NCBI GenBank assembly: GCA_021234155.1
Contig: JAJEKV010000040.1
Coordinates: forward strand, 4,491,229 to 4,555,228
Origin: Isoetes taiwanensis
Taxonomy: Eukaryota; Streptophyta; Lycopodiopsida; Isoetales; Isoetaceae
DNA: 64,000 nucleotides
Reading direction: 5' to 3'
The notes under the pieces are model-generated. The model did no database searches. It was given only the letters and a program-made list of their open reading frames with translations, and was not told where the DNA came from. Below are positions 10,623-23,802 of this stretch, in pieces. The position numbers and the translations under genes are program-made. Positions within the stretch are counted from its first letter, which is position 1, and each line of letters begins with the position of its first letter.

Positions 10623-11760
10623 TAATAAGAATGTTGTCAAGCTGTACAAGTTCTATCAATACTGGATTCCGTAAAGAAACAACATTATGTAAGTGTTTTT
10701 AAGTCACATCAGATCTGTATAATCTATATATTTGTCACAGAGATACCTCAGGATGGAATTGCAGGCAAACAATCGAGCAAGAGAATTCAGCAATATTATC
10801 CAAGGATGGCAAAATACACCTTTATGATAAAATAAAAGTTGTATAGTCTGCATTTACTTATCCAGGTTGCAAACGCAGCGACACTTCTACAACAAATGTA
10901 CCAAACTGCGAAGTTTTGCTTTGCCCCTGTAATACCATTATAAATCCAGCAAGCTTTAGGATTTACAATATAATTTTAGCATTAGCATTATCTGGTAAAC
11001 ATATAAATAAAACAAGATTTAAAATTAAGAGCAGATTCTGGTGTGAAAGAAATCATAAACTGAATACCTTTGAGCTCCTTATCATTATTGTAAAGTAGGA
11101 ATTTCAATTTAAACCATGATCTTTTCTGCTATTTCTTATTGTTTGAATCCTTTTGGAGTGCTAAGAAAGAAACAATGCAGAAGCAAATGGTGAAGCTTTA
11201 TTAAGTTTTATCTGAGGGCAAGACTAGTCTGAACAGATGCGAAGGAGAAGGCACGTAGAAAAAACTTACCTCTTGACAATGCTGTAGGATTTTGCAATAA
11301 AAGCAGGAATCATCCAGCTGAAGGCAAGATCGAGCTCTGCTGCCACAAGTTATTGATTGGAGCAAAGAGTTTGGGAAGTGAGGTAGGATTTACAGCTTCG
11401 ATGTGACCGAAAATGCTCTTTTTGCATGAATTCGGCGCCAACGCCCTAAAACAGATATAAAAGAGGGGAAAACAAAAAAAAACAGCATCCATGAGTTATA
11501 GCCATGCTAGGATTTGCAAATCCGGCAGCTCGTTACTCTGCTGCATAATTGAGTTAAAATGCGAAGAATGAGATGATGAAATTCCCGACGCACCCAGATA
11601 TCCCGACGCACCCATAACTGCCTCTGACTTGGAATTTCCATGAATTTCTGAAGCCGTAGATGAAATCAAACGATCGAAACAGCAGCCACCTGCACAAAAA
11701 TCCCACCTCGCAGCAACGTGGACACTCTAGAATTGCTTCAAAGTGTCCACTTGCGTTTGC
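10623..11760. other. Non-coding stretch, possible exon scraps
   Basis: No recognisable gene. A minus-strand open block ending at a GTAAGTTTTTT donor near 11268 (reading LDLAFSWMIPAFIAKSYSIV) and a short one near 10.88-10.90 kb could be exons of the SNAPC3-like gene or of another fragment; I cannot assign them. Confidence 0.3.
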
Positions 11761-11761
11761 A

Positions 11762-11892
<131 letters not shown>

Positions 11893-12079
11893 CTTCATAT
11901 GTAATTCTTATTGGGAAGAATCAACAAGAATATACCCAATGATTCGTGCGTCATCGGGCAAAAAAATCAGAAAAACCAAGGAAAAAAAAAATCGCCTGGG
12001 AACTACGGGCGCCATAGCTGCCGCTGCATCTTCCAGGCCATGCTTAATTGATCAGATCAAGGCTTAATTCATCCAATCA

Positions 12080-12240
12080 ATTTCCCCATCTGTTTAACCC
12101 GGTGAATTCTGTTCCAATTCAACCTGCCCATTTTCGATCCTTCATAATTCGCTCTTCTCTGTTTAATCCGGTGAATTCTCTTTCAATTCAACCTGCCTAT
12201 CTATTTGATCCTTCAAAATCCGCTCCTCTTCTGTTTAATG
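12080..12240. repeat. Direct repeats, ~76-bp period
   Basis: The block CTGTTTAATCCGGTGAATTC followed by CAATTCAACCTGCC occurs at about 12088 and 12157, with a partial third copy at about 12231. It leads into an unassigned open stretch (12273-12495, plus strand; includes FFLGLFKDPKSSFKNTASAT) for which I recognise no family. Confidence 0.6.
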
Positions 12241-12499
12241 CGGCGAAATTTTGATTTGGCAGCGTCCATGAGGACAAGAGGTAGGCCTAGCTCTCTGTTT
12301 TTTCTTGGTCTGTTCAAAGATCCGAAATCTTCTTTCAAAAATACCGCTTCTGCAACTGTTATCGCACTCTTCCAGGCTTTGGATGCATTTGAAAGAGCTG
12401 ATTCCGGCGATGAAGATAGTTGGCCTGGCTATGGTGGGGTTTTAACCGAAGGCCCGCATGGTAAATGTTACCGCAGGGGACCAGAAGAAAAATGAAGCA

Positions 12500-13540
12500 A
12501 AAGATGAAATAAGGGGTAAGAAGTACTGCCTCTCTTTCTTTTTCTAAGAAGTGTCATTTTTTATTCCCGTCTACCTTCTCAGCTTGCAAATCTGCTAATC
12601 TTAGTTGTTCCAAAGGCAGATCCTCCTGACATCGCCATAGCTGGGAAGGGGCAAAAGTTCGTGTATAAACAGAGGTCATGAGAAATAGCAAGAGTTCTGT
12701 TGTTAATCGACAGAAGCTTGCTGGATGTGTTGCTTCTTAGCTCCATCAAAAAATATGGGGCCGGATCCGGGGAACATGCTCTAATTTTGCCATAGGAAAT
12801 TCCGGCATCCAGAAGCTTCCAGCATCTAGAAGGTCGGATTATTTCTGCCGAAAATAAGCACGATGGATCGACCCTTTGCGAAATCTTCCCCGCTGCTTCA
12901 TTTTGCTCGCAACAGTGCCGCTAGCTTTGAGTCCCACATCTGTATATTTTTTCTTCCTTACACTTGAAACAATCGCCGCTGCTTCATTTTTTTACAGAAG
13001 CAATCATGAAGCAGAAGTGGGACTTATAATTACACTTGAAAGCCCAGTCATGAAGCAGAGATATGAAGAACTGCACAAACGCAATTAGGCTATCAAGATT
13101 CTTGAGTTCCCACCATTGAACTATCTGTCAGCCGCTAAGAGAAAGTCGAAAAGCATTGATATTCTCATATGGTGTCGTTCTCAATCCTGGCAATTGGCAA
13201 CTCATGTTCATGCCGATGAGAATTAAGCAAGGTTCGAAGATTATAAAGCTAAGAGCTACCATTTGGGTCAAGAATAATAGGAAGTATCCATGTGGACGAA
13301 AAAAACAAAAAAATGGTAAAATATATGCAATATAGAGGTCCATTGACATCAAATAGAAAACTACTAACAGTAGTGTGCAATAGTACACATCTACCTTACG
13401 GCATGGAAACTTGAAGTAACAACACGGTTTCAAATCCTATATGTTGAATTAATTCAAAAATGCCTATTGAAACTTGAACTATCATAAATTTACTAAACAA
13501 GGTCTGGAACATACTATAAGTCCAACTCATAGAGTTGGAA
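12500..13540. other. Non-coding stretch
   Basis: No gene recognised. Short open frames on both strands have no family motifs and no splice-site support. Confidence 0.4.
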
Positions 13541-13544
13541 CTAG

Positions 13545-13613
13545 AGAAATGTTCGCGGCGGCCTTGGCCGCTACGATAAATTTCTTGTAATAATAATAAT
13601 AATAATAATAATC
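13545..13613 (+). repeat. Hairpin-(TAA)n module
   Basis: GAAATGTTCGCGGCGGCCTT, then CCGC..GATAAATTTCTTGT, then eight AAT units. The GC-rich arms fold back. The module is almost identical to that at 16.05 kb, differing mainly in the number of AAT units. It looks like the 3' end of a small retroposon whose tail is (TAA)n. Confidence 0.7.
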
Positions 13614-14298
13614 CTTCATATCTAAACATATTGCTATAGGAAAGATTCGCTTAGATATTCTAAAAGATTCTACGTCATCGGGCAAAAAATAGAGAAAAGA
13701 AAAAAGCGGTAAAATTTGCACGGGCGCCAGCAGAGCAATAAGGAAAGACCTGCTGCGCCATAGCTGCTCCTCTGATTCCAAGGGTTTCGCCATAGTTTAC
13801 AAGGTATTGTCTTCTGCTTCTATGGCGCCGGCTTCTGCATCTATGCAGCTTTAGAGCAAGAAGAAGCAAGGTCTCCTGTCATTCTCTGCCGCCACAGTCA
13901 AGCGGAGCTGAGATGTAGGCACAGCCTCAAATTTGTAAGCAGAAGACCATAGTTCAGGCGATTGTGAAAGAAAGATCAGATTCTATTTGCGAAGATAGCG
14001 ATGCAGATTGCGAGGGCGGATGTGTGCGGCGGCTTATTGTCAAGATAACTTAGCAAAATCGAAATGGCTGCGCTGAAGTAATTGCCGACTCTGTTTGTTG
14101 GAAATAAGACAATATTCCTGGCTTCATACCTGCATTTAGTAGATAAGACAATAAGATACTGCATGTTCAAGCTTTTCAGGAGCTATTGCCTGTGGCACTG
14201 GTCTTTCTATGCATCGGTTCGTTTTTCTTTCTTGGAATAATAAGAATTGATTGAAACTTTGCTGTTTCGTCTGATTTATTGGACATATCCAATTCCAG

Positions 14299-14774
14299 AT
14301 GAATGCAGAAGGACGGAATCGAGTATGGGAAGCAATTGGATACGAAAATCCGGAGCAGAACGATAGATTGGGAGATGGAATTAAGGTGAAAAGGCCGCTT
14401 GGAGATGCAGTATTTGATGTTCAATCCGGCAAGGAAGATCTGGTTGCATTTTTGAAATCAAAAGGGGTTGAATTTAAATGGGCAAATTCAGGAGAAATTG
14501 AGATAAATTGCGACGTAATTGTGGTCGGATCTGGATCCGGCGGAGGAGTAGTAGCAGAGGATTCAAAGTTATTGTGTTAGAAAAGGGCAAATATTTTTCC
14601 CGCCAAGACCTTTCCCTTCTTGAAGGCCCTTCCATGGCCAATATGTATGAAGGAGGCGGCCTCTTAAGCACCTACGATGGCTCCGTTTGTTTTCTTGCCG
14701 GATCTACTGTCGGAGGCGGATCTGCTGTAAATTGGTCTGCTTCAATTTGCACCCATAGAGGCAGTCAAATATAA
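14299..14774 (+). pseudogene. Long-chain fatty alcohol oxidase pseudogene (N-terminal half)
   Basis: The protein matches plant FAO enzymes, membrane-bound FAD oxidases that turn long-chain alcohols into aldehydes in omega-oxidation. The first frame has NRVWEAIGYENPEQNDRL, then KRPLGDAVFD and the FAD-binding Rossmann motif [16 protein letters not shown]. The protein then continues in another frame as [37 protein letters not shown] and [20 protein letters not shown]. Compared with the family, about eight residues after GGGVVA (the GVLAKAG region) are deleted and the frame shifts there. The large C-terminal catalytic part is missing: past 14.77 kb the similarity ends. The upstream membrane-associated region is also not visible. 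Confidence 0.85.
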
Positions 14775-14799
14775 AAAACAAAGTGGTAAATGATGGAAG

Positions 14800-16040
14800 G
14801 ATTCATAATCCAAGAAATTGCTAATAATTAGATCGATGCTTACACTCATGAAAACATTGAGAAGAACAAGCCTCAGTTACTTTATTCCTTTGGGATGCAT
14901 CAAGAACATATCCTGTTCTCCATTTCTTGCACGGTGTTGCACAAGAATCTTCCCTTCTTGATCCTTCCCCTTTTGCACAACATGGATCCCAACAGCTGTT
15001 ACTTGAATCATGCAAAAACATAAGATGAAATAAATCTTAATATTAGATGAAGATGTCATTTGTAGATCAGAGAGGAACTCAAATAACAGTTGATGCTAAA
15101 ATGATACCTAGCTAAACAAGTAGGAAACGTAGTAGACACCTTGAAGCTCCGGGTTGCCAAAGTTGCCCCCAAAACATTCACATTGCAGAATTGGCAGCAT
15201 CATATTCATGCCATTTTTATGGGAAATGAGAAAGAACATAATAATACCATGAAGAGGTTGTAAAACCCTTTTTTCTAGCCACAACTCTTCCATCCACGAT
15301 TTGTTCAATGAGATACTTCTTGTTGTCCATTATCAAAACCTTAGCAAATCAGAGGAATTCCTTAATTACATTACGAGTTGGGAGTTGTAAAAACTTACAA
15401 AATCCTACCGTAAAGGGTAAAAGGCTCTACAGGGTCCTTTTCGAGTTCATTTTTTTTTTCTCGAGATGCAAGCAAATTGCAACATATACCGATTTCATTT
15501 CGGTTCAACATAGTTTACATGATTTGAATGTGCAGATGTAGGATTCGTTAGAATACTGTTGATTATTAAGTCTGCAAAGAGTTTAATTTCCATAATTTAT
15601 TCATCATATGCCTGGTTTTCTAATAGCAACAATGTCAAAAGCAAAAGGTAAAAATATTGTCGTCTTAGTAGAAAGAGTTGCACTTTAAGTTGAATATTCG
15701 GTGGCATTGCTCATCTAAAATACTTTTTTATTGTTAGAATGTGGATCATATCGAGAAGTTTGTCTAAGTTTCTAAATCCTTCTATTATGTATTCACTTAA
15801 TGTCTTACAAATATATGGTGCTATGGGCAGTAAGCTACTCTACTTCAGAGCCAATGTAGATTAGGATTGTTTGTCTTCCTTGTTACATTTACAAGTTGAT
15901 TGTTGTATTGTAGCGTTGGTGGCTTTCATAGATCACCCTTTGAACTTTCCGAAGATATAAAAATCCCTCTATGTATTTCAAGAACATCTTTCACACCATT
16001 CCACAGATATACAACTATCCCCCTTTGCAGTAGTAAGTCG
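14800..16040. other. Non-coding stretch downstream of the FAO pseudogene
   Basis: Minus-strand frames at 14.82-15.06 and 15.11-15.31 kb have no recognised family. Nothing else convincing. Confidence 0.35.
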
Positions 16041-16042
16041 GG

Positions 16043-16104
16043 GAAGAGAAATGTTCGCGGCGGCCTTGGACGCCGCGATAAATTTCTTGTAATAATAATA
16101 ATCC
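16043..16104 (+). repeat. Hairpin-(TAA)n module, second copy
   Basis: GAGAAATGTTCGCGGCGGCC, TTGGACGCCGCGATAAATTT, CTTG then (TAA)n. The stem CGCGGCG/CGCCGCG is perfect, with outer pairing GAAAT/ATTTC. Near-identical to 13,545-13,613. Confidence 0.75.
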
Positions 16105-16109
16105 TATTG

Positions 16110-19100
16110 TTTAAATTTGGTTTTTCCGGGGTTCCGAAAACTTTTAAGATTTTTTTTCCAGGCCACTTTTCTAAGGTTGTGGGAATTTTTGAGGCTGAAA
16201 TCTTTTTCCGGTTATCCAAAAATTAAAATGTTTTTCGTTGTACGATTTTGAGAGGGTTTTTCACTGATCTGTTAGCATGTCACCGAATACGCGTGTTGCC
16301 GGATTTCATTTGAATGGAGATGGCAGAGAAATATCCTGCCATGACCGCCGGCTGCATTCGCCGGATGTTCTGAGGTGATTCTATGGATTTGCTTATTGAT
16401 TGCCCTCTGCAATACTGAGTGCACCGCTTTGGTCTCTTTTAAAGTCTAAGTTGATTCGAGCTTCAGGGTTTAGGTATTTGCTCGAACTAATCCATTCTAA
16501 CGGATCCAAATCTAACGGATCCATCATTCGTTTGGCAGGCTGCCGATACCTCGCCTTCCATCATTTTTCCATTTGTTCAGAATGGCAACAACAACATCCA
16601 CAAATCCTTCCGGCATTGCTTTCAAATTTAGGATTTTAGCGCCCAGATAGTAGGCTGGAGCCTCACTCAGGTAAATGTTCTTAGTTCCTTCTTAACCTTG
16701 TGCTTTTTCTTCCGTTAAATGTTTTCATTTCTTGACAGTGTGCTCTTTCTTCAGGATTTGTTCTGCATGTTCTTTCTTATGCATGTACTATGCCAACAAA
16801 GCTCTCCAGTTTTGGAAATAGAGGTACTCATTTTCGCTGCAAATAGAAGTTAGCTTCTCAAGCAAACTTCTGAGGTAAGGTTTCGCCATTTTCGGCAACG
16901 TAGGTCTTCATTTCCGTAGGTTTTTCCCCCATCTCAATCTTAATTTTTAAGTTAGTTGCTAGATCTGGGTTTGCACCAAGGATATGAAGTGCTAGATTTT
17001 GATAAAATGTGGATTATTCATGATTATCCATTAGTTTAATTCAAATGTAACCCGGATCTGTTGTTTTTGAGTTTCCGAGTGAGACAAATGGAGCACTGAA
17101 AGATCTGCGCAGTTACTTTGTTGAAATCATTTGGGCAAGAAGGTAGGCCTGATACATATTCTCTTTATATTTAAGGACCTATTATTCATCCTTTATGATA
17201 ATTGTGGTCAGAAGAGCACTATAATGAGTAGCTGTAACATAAAAAATGTAGTCTCAATCAATTGAAAGTATTAGTTGTAAGATACACATGTGAGATGATG
17301 TAAAGCAATGATACAATTTGGTGTTATGGCATGCCACTGTACCAAATGTAGTTGCAGGGCACTGGATAACGCAGTACTGCAGCCGCAGTTATGCCGGGTT
17401 TTCTCCTCTGCCATGATTTTTTCCCAGGTTTCAAAATGGTGAAGGAGCTTCATCCGACATTCAGGGTTCATAAATTTTCCAGCGTCTTTTTACATTGTGG
17501 TTCGGGCATCTACACATATTAAAATCTCAAAGCCGAGCATATTTCATCCTCCGCTATTGCCTTCCAAGTTGCTTCAGATCTTTTTTTAGTTTTAGCAAGT
17601 CATTTATCTAGACGAAGTATATGGAAAAGCCCATATTATTTTATCCAAGCCGAACAGAGCATTGGATTGGCAGTAAGAGACGATAAATTCTCAAAGATAT
17701 ATTCGTTTTGCTACAAAATACAGCTAAGTTTTCTATCGCCGAATTTTAGCTCTGAGACATGCTTTTATAAATATGTTTACACATGCTTTATGATGTATGA
17801 AGATGCTCATTGGTCACAAGGACTTGCAATCAGGTATGCTTATTTTTCTGCTCATATTACCTTTCACAAGTTGATTCAGGATGCGTGTATGTGTGCACAG
17901 ATGCCAAATGTTGTTTGGTAAGTAGATTGCTGGTGTGTAGACCAAGGGCAGCGATTACAAATGTATAAGGATAACAAGGATTTATTTATCCGTTTTATCT
18001 AAGGTAAGTAATAACAGGATTTTATATGTCGCCGATCCTTTCTACGTTTACATTTACTGATACTTACATTCCGTGATGCAGGTTTGCAAATTTATGGCTC
18101 ACTATCGGCTAGCCTAAACCAGCTCAGGTTGTCATTCTTTCTTCCTCCAATTTAAACCTCATTATCACATGTAAAATACATTTCTATAGTTAGATACATG
18201 TTACAACAGGCTATTGTAGATACATGAATAGGAATGCATCATATGCATTTTTTACTGGTAGCCAACAGAAATTTTCGTTCAGGGTTTATTACACATATTG
18301 CTTATGTTCCACTAAACTCTGAGCCCAAGTTTCTTGCTATGCAGAGCAAATCACTTGGTTTATGCTTTGTCCCAAAGCTTAGCTATGAGTATCTCTGTTA
18401 TGAGTATTGTCCGCCTCTATGAGTATTTTCTGCTATGAGTATTGTCCGCCTTCTAATTGTTAGTGCATTTCCACAAAAGTTCATTCTCTGCTCCTTTATG
18501 TTCATATCCTCTGCTCACAACAGCTCACATCCTCTGCTGCTTTTATATTAGGTTCAAACTTTTATATCAGGTTCAAAGTAAAGTGTAAATCACCACTGCC
18601 AACGGTGGAGTTAGGGTCTTAGTGGAATGTCAGGCCTGGGGAATGGGTGGTTGTTGTTGGCAGTCTCTTGCATCCTTAAAAGTCAGTATACAGATTATGG
18701 CATATATCGTTATTTTATCATGGTGTATATTGTTATTTGTGATTGTGTTATCACGCTTTTTTACTTCATGAATCATCGTAAGCCAGCTTGCAACATCACA
18801 CGTATTTGTATGCCCAACTTGACCTCTTCATATATACTGAACATCATGTTTATTTGCAGTACTTTTGATCGTAAGGGCACTGATTTGAGTCTTCAAGGAG
18901 CATCCACAGATTATATACGGACTGATGCTGCTATTAATCAGGTATATTGTCCTAACAATAACTTTGGAATATCAGTTGTGAAAACCTGCTCTTTCGCCTC
19001 TATCCAGTGAAAGCTTCAGCTAAAATTCAGCCCTCGCAAGGTCTACTGGACCCCTACTTGAGAGCAAACTGGAGCATGATACTTACTCCACAGTGCAAAA

Positions 19101-21390
19101 AGCACCCAGGTTTGAAATGTTGTAGCTTGGGTTAAAACAGCTCAAGAAGCACCAAAGGTTTTCACTCCTCTGCTATAGTTATGCTGCACTTTTGTACAAC
19201 TCTGCTGGAAGGCTACTTCACACCCTTCCTTTGCTAGCTCTTTACACATGAATAAGTTAAACAAGGCTAAATGTATTTCACAAATATTAGTGGTAGTTTT
19301 TGCAGTGATGCACTAGATCTGCTGCTGTTGTAGCTGGTGTGTCAGTGTCTTCATACAAGCTTTATGTAATTGGGTAACTATGCCCTGGAATTATTGTTTG
19401 AAATGTAGAAAACAGAACTCTTTGGACAAATTGTTTTGGTTTATTTTTCTCGACAATTTTGAAGGTAACACTGCTTTACTATAACAGAAATTTTCATTCA
19501 TTGGTCCAGTTATTATATAGATATATGATGTTTTTTATGGTTAAAAGTGCTTTTTTAGCTCCCTAGGTTATGTTGCAAATAACTAATTTTTAATGCTCCT
19601 ATCATGTATTGTCCGAAGATCATAATCCTGAGGTATTTGGTTTTATCCAATTGTTGATCCATATCAAATGTTAGTCCATGTTAAATTCTTATCGTTTGCA
19701 TTGATTTGGCATATTTCGTGCCTGCTATTGCTATAGCAGTATGTTCTATTATTTCGTTTGGCATTATGTTTTTTTTATATGTAGTTACTTTTCGTCAAGT
19801 TCTTGAGAGTGCCCTCCTGTTCAAATGTGGCATTTTATATTTGACATATTTACGATGTGGTCTTTTATCGACTTTGTTTGCATTTGGGATTTAGAGGTGT
19901 ATGTCTTTCTGGTGAAATTATACATGTTTTCAATCTATATTTTCTTCCAAGGACCAAGGCTCCATCTTGATAATCATTTGTATAATCGGGTTTCACCCCT
20001 AGCCAGAAAGAGCCGCTAAAATGTCAGACTGAGATCTTCAAAAAAGCACAAACTTGATCCATATGGGATTCAAATTTTAATTGTCTAAATGTGCCTTGCA
20101 ATATCACTTGCATATCAAATCAAAGTGTCAAATAAACTTTGAACTCATCTTTTCTTCCTGTTTCGATGCTATAGGAGAAAATGCATGAACAAATGTAATA
20201 GTGATTTCCATCGCCACTTTGCACTTGCCACATGAAAATGAGGATTTGCATACCAATCTTGCACAACAGTCAAAGTGGATAATAATCATGTGGCAACTTT
20301 GTAACTTTTGGAGTAATTTCGAATAACTTCTATAATCATCTACCACATAATGCAAGTATATCCCCTTTCCCTCTCTTGGCCCAAAATTCAAATCTCATTG
20401 TCATTTAATGTTGTTTTACAAACACACTTGCATACCAAGAAAGAGCCCACCCATGTTGCTCCATGTGTACAACTACCGAAACAGGCATAAGTAATGTCAC
20501 CATATTAAGTTACATTCGACAATGAAAGAGAATGCTTCCTCTAAACACATCTTTGAGAATACAAACTCCAAGAATAAGGAAAAAAACATGGTCTCAATGT
20601 TGGTTTAACATCTTAGCTAGAAAAAGCATTGTAAGAAATGGTGCGACAAAACTTAGCTATTTAATCAATCTTAGCATAAAATCATTGAAATAGAAGTACC
20701 AATACAATGGAATATCCATAATTGAATGCCTATAACTGAACGTCAGATATGGAACTTGATGTCTATAATTGTTTAGACATGGTAACGCTCGACAATTGAT
20801 AAAACAATAGGCTAGCCCAAATTTACCAAATAAAGACAATGTAGTGTAATATATCTATGCTTCAATCTTAAGTTCAAATTCATAATCCTGGAGATATTGG
20901 CTCCGTATCTGGTGAATTCTTAAGAACCTTGCCGCCCCCCCAAGGTACGTTGTTCATTCTAACCAAAGATAGAACAACAAACTCTTCAACTTGCCGACAG
21001 GGCAAACAACAGACAACAATGTACATTGACAGCTTTAATATTGATGTAAAAAGGAAATGGACATATATATAGTCGCTAATAGACTCACCACTAATATTTC
21101 CGATCACAATGAATAGAACATCATTCTTTATAGTGGCATTGATGGATTTGTGTATGTAATCAAGGCCTCAATCAAGGGATGGAGTATGCTAGGAATATTT
21201 TCTTAACATTTCTATCAATTTCATAATCTCTTTGCCATTTCTATTACACAGCAAATCCACACAAAATAAGCCACTCACACCCACACTCACATTCACACCT
21301 TCCTTCCTTTTTTGCATTTGCCAAATACAAAAATTGTCACATTCTTTATAGTGGCCAACAATCAAACAACCACTGTTTCAAATTGTAGTA
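16110..21390. other. 5 kb without a recognisable gene
   Basis: AT-rich DNA with many stops in all frames. I see no family motif, RNA gene or clear mobile-element end. A few open stretches (about 60-130 codons) are not supported by similarity or splice sites. Possibly old intron or degraded retroelement. Confidence 0.45.
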
Positions 21391-21392
21391 AA

Positions 21393-21419
21393 GCCTGGCA
21401 ACGCCGGGCACCATAACTA

Positions 21420-21481
<62 letters not shown>
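21393..21481 (+). repeat. GC hairpin + CTAGT + (AAT)n: retroposon tail or Helitron 3' end
   Basis: GCCTGGC AAC GCCGGGC (21393-21409) is a 7-bp stem with a 3-nt loop. Twelve bases later comes CTAGT (21417-21421), then about 20 AAT units. Hairpin plus CTRRT is the 3' end signature of Helitrons, but the base after CTAGT is A, not the usual T. The hairpin-(TAA)n layout also matches the modules at 13.5 and 16.0 kb, which favours a microsatellite-tailed retroposon. Confidence 0.5.
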
Positions 21482-21734
21482 CCTTTTGGTCTATTTTTAA
21501 GTCTAAGACAAAAAAACAGACTTAGGCCTATTAGTCCAGTTGGATTTAATAGACCTTAAAACTGCAATCCCAGATATGACAAGGTGTATATCATATCTTA
21601 GGCCTTGATAAGAATTAAAATAAATTTTTTTTTGTTTTTTAAAAGGATGTATTATAACCACATTTACATCATAAGAATAATACCAGAAAAAACTTTTTAC
21701 TAGAAACTAGTAACAGGCTATTATTTCTCAAATG

Positions 21735-21962
21735 TACGTTGAAACAAAAGCATATGTTAATGTTAAAGCCATCTTAGATAAAGAAATACAGAAACGTCGA
21801 CATAATGTGAATCTTATGCACATCTTGTAGAAGATGTAAAGATAAAAACAAAACATCACTCAATTGTATATTGAAACAACAACAAATGTAAATGTTAAAA
21901 CAGCTTTAGATAAAGACATATAGAAATATCGCCACAATCATTGTATCTTATGCAGATCAGCT
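21735..21962. repeat. Diverged direct repeat, ~127-bp period
   Basis: Two ~100-bp copies share TGAAACAA, AATGTTAAA, TTAGATAAAGA, TCTTATGCA and AGATC in the same order. No coding content. Confidence 0.6.
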
Positions 21963-22267
21963 TAGATAGAGTTTTCAGATAACACCAAATAGTAATCTTC
22001 TATTCTGAGCAATAACTTTGCTCAATCTTAACGCAAACATCACCATATGTAGGGATAAGTTCGGTTACCTGCATGTCAACCATTCAAGGATTAGCCTAAG
22101 AAGGGTAATCTTAAAAGAACATACAGGTAAGCAGAGAACCTATCCGGCTTAACGCCTTTCAATATATTTATTTAGCAATGTCAAAAGATGTATACTAGAG
22201 CCAACATCATCAGGCGGTTTTTAGAAGAGCTACATGACTAATAATACACCTTAAATATGATAAACAA

Positions 22268-22615
22268 AACAATCAGGAGTGAATAGAACCAGAACTTAAC
22301 ATGAAATAAGCCATAAGAACACAAGCAATGTGTTCGGGTTCTGAACTGCCAGTAATACATGCCTAACAGGAGAAATAGAGTGAATAAAAACAACAAGAAG
22401 TAAGGACAATAGAACATAGAAACAGAAATACTGGTCTTACAGCCAAAACCTAAACAGATCATATGTTATGTATGGAAGATAAGTAGGCAAGGTTTATCAA
22501 GAGTGAATGCAACTAGAGCTTAACATGAAAAAAGCCATTAGATCATAAGCACTGGGTTCGGGTTCAGAACAGCCAGTAAAACATGATTAACAGGAGAAAG
22601 AAAGTGAATAAAATA
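22268..22615. repeat. Direct repeat, ~228-bp period
   Basis: Copies at about 22274-22400 and 22500-22616 share AGAGTGAAT, CTTAACATGAAA, GTTCGGGTTC and AACAGGAGAAA in the same order, about 85% alike by eye. Confidence 0.65.
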
Positions 22616-22956
22616 CCAACCATATGCAACAAATATCTCTTTGGAACAATATCTACATAAAAAAATCCTTCCTCCTACCTCAGATTAGGAGGCCCCTATA
22701 TTCAGTCATTCAGAAATGACAAACAGAAATTGCAACAGGGAGAATAGGGCCCCTACCCAACCCATAATTGTAATACTACTCTAGAGTTAACAAAAACTGA
22801 ATTTACGTGATAGATTTTAGAATTCTCGTCATGTCTTCTATGTCGAATGGCAGTCCAGGAAAGTTGTTGCGTTTCAACGTTCTGAAAACAATCCTGAGAA
22901 TGTCCTTTCTTAAGAAACCATTATTGCAGAAGGTATTGATCAATCCACTTAAGTCT

Positions 22957-23253
22957 TCAGCGGCTGAGACCACATTTGAATGGGCATATACATATGGAAA
23001 TCGACATGCCTGAGCCGATTTCTTCGGAGATGACCTTGCCGTCCCATTGCTCCATAAACTGTGGGTACTGCTTTATCAGATCTCTTTTAAGTACCCATGT
23101 CGCGTCTTCCACCGGCAAGTGTTTCCACTTGACCAAGTATTGGAGAAACTCCGATCTCCTTGTTTTCTTGAACGCTTTATCAAGAATTAGTTCTGGAACT
23201 ATTTCTATCTGCTCTTCTGTCATTTCCAACATCGTTGGAGTGTCGAGACTTCA
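22957..23253 (-). pseudogene. Chromodomain of the chromovirus integrase
   Basis: The frame contains LQYLVKWKHLPVEDATWV, the classic chromodomain core (YLVKWxxxxxxxxTWE-type), followed by a helix with QYPQFMEQW. It continues in the same frame as the integrase C-terminus, from which two TGA codons separate it at about 23254-23259. Confidence 0.8.
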
Positions 23254-23802
23254 TCACGGATTGGGAGTGTGCTTCTTCAGCAAACTCACGTGGAAGACTT
23301 TGTGGATCTTTAAGTGTGCTGGTAAGTCTAGCTTGTAGGATTGGTTACCTACTCTTTGGATTATTCTGAAGGGTCCAGCCCACCTTGGAGCAAGCTTCTT
23401 ACAATTTTCGATGCGGAGCTTCGCCTGCTTTACCTTGATCTTGAGCCATACATCATCTCCAACTTGGAACTCTCTGACTGTCCGATGTTTGTCGGCGATG
23501 CTCTTTTGTTGACTCCTTGCTGCGAGAAGATACCCTCGAACTTCTTCCACGAGCTGCTGCATGTCGCCCAATATTTGCTGCGAAACTTCCACTTTTGACA
23601 CAGGGTTGTGCCAAGTGTCTGGAGTTAGGCATTGGTAGCCGTAGTTGATCATGAACGGCGATATTTGGGATGATTCCTGCTTGGTGCTATTGTATGCAAA
23701 CTCCACCAAGTGAATAAATTCCTCCCACATACCTTGCTTGTTCCAGACATAGTTTCGTAGTATATCCTCCAATATTCGTTGGTGCGCCCGTTTGCCCATC
23801 AT
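23254..23802 (-). pseudogene. Integrase C-terminal part (GPY/F-like region)
   Basis: This frame carries the end of the integrase catalytic domain ([20 protein letters not shown]) and the C-terminal region with PRWAGPFRIIQRVGNQSYKL and LPAHLKIHKVFHVSLLKKH, typical of Ty3 elements. It overlaps the upstream frame at the integrase core, where a one-base shift separates the two. Confidence 0.85.

Noticed and set aside
21393-21421. Confident Helitron 3' terminus
   Set aside because: Hairpin and CTAGT fit, but the following base is A, not T, and the same hairpin-(TAA)n layout occurs at other sites without CTRRT.
22640-22960. 3' LTR and polypurine tract of the chromovirus
   Set aside because: A purine-rich minus-strand stretch (GAGGTAGGAGGAAGG) is suggestive, but I could not match any LTR-like sequence to a counterpart upstream of gag.
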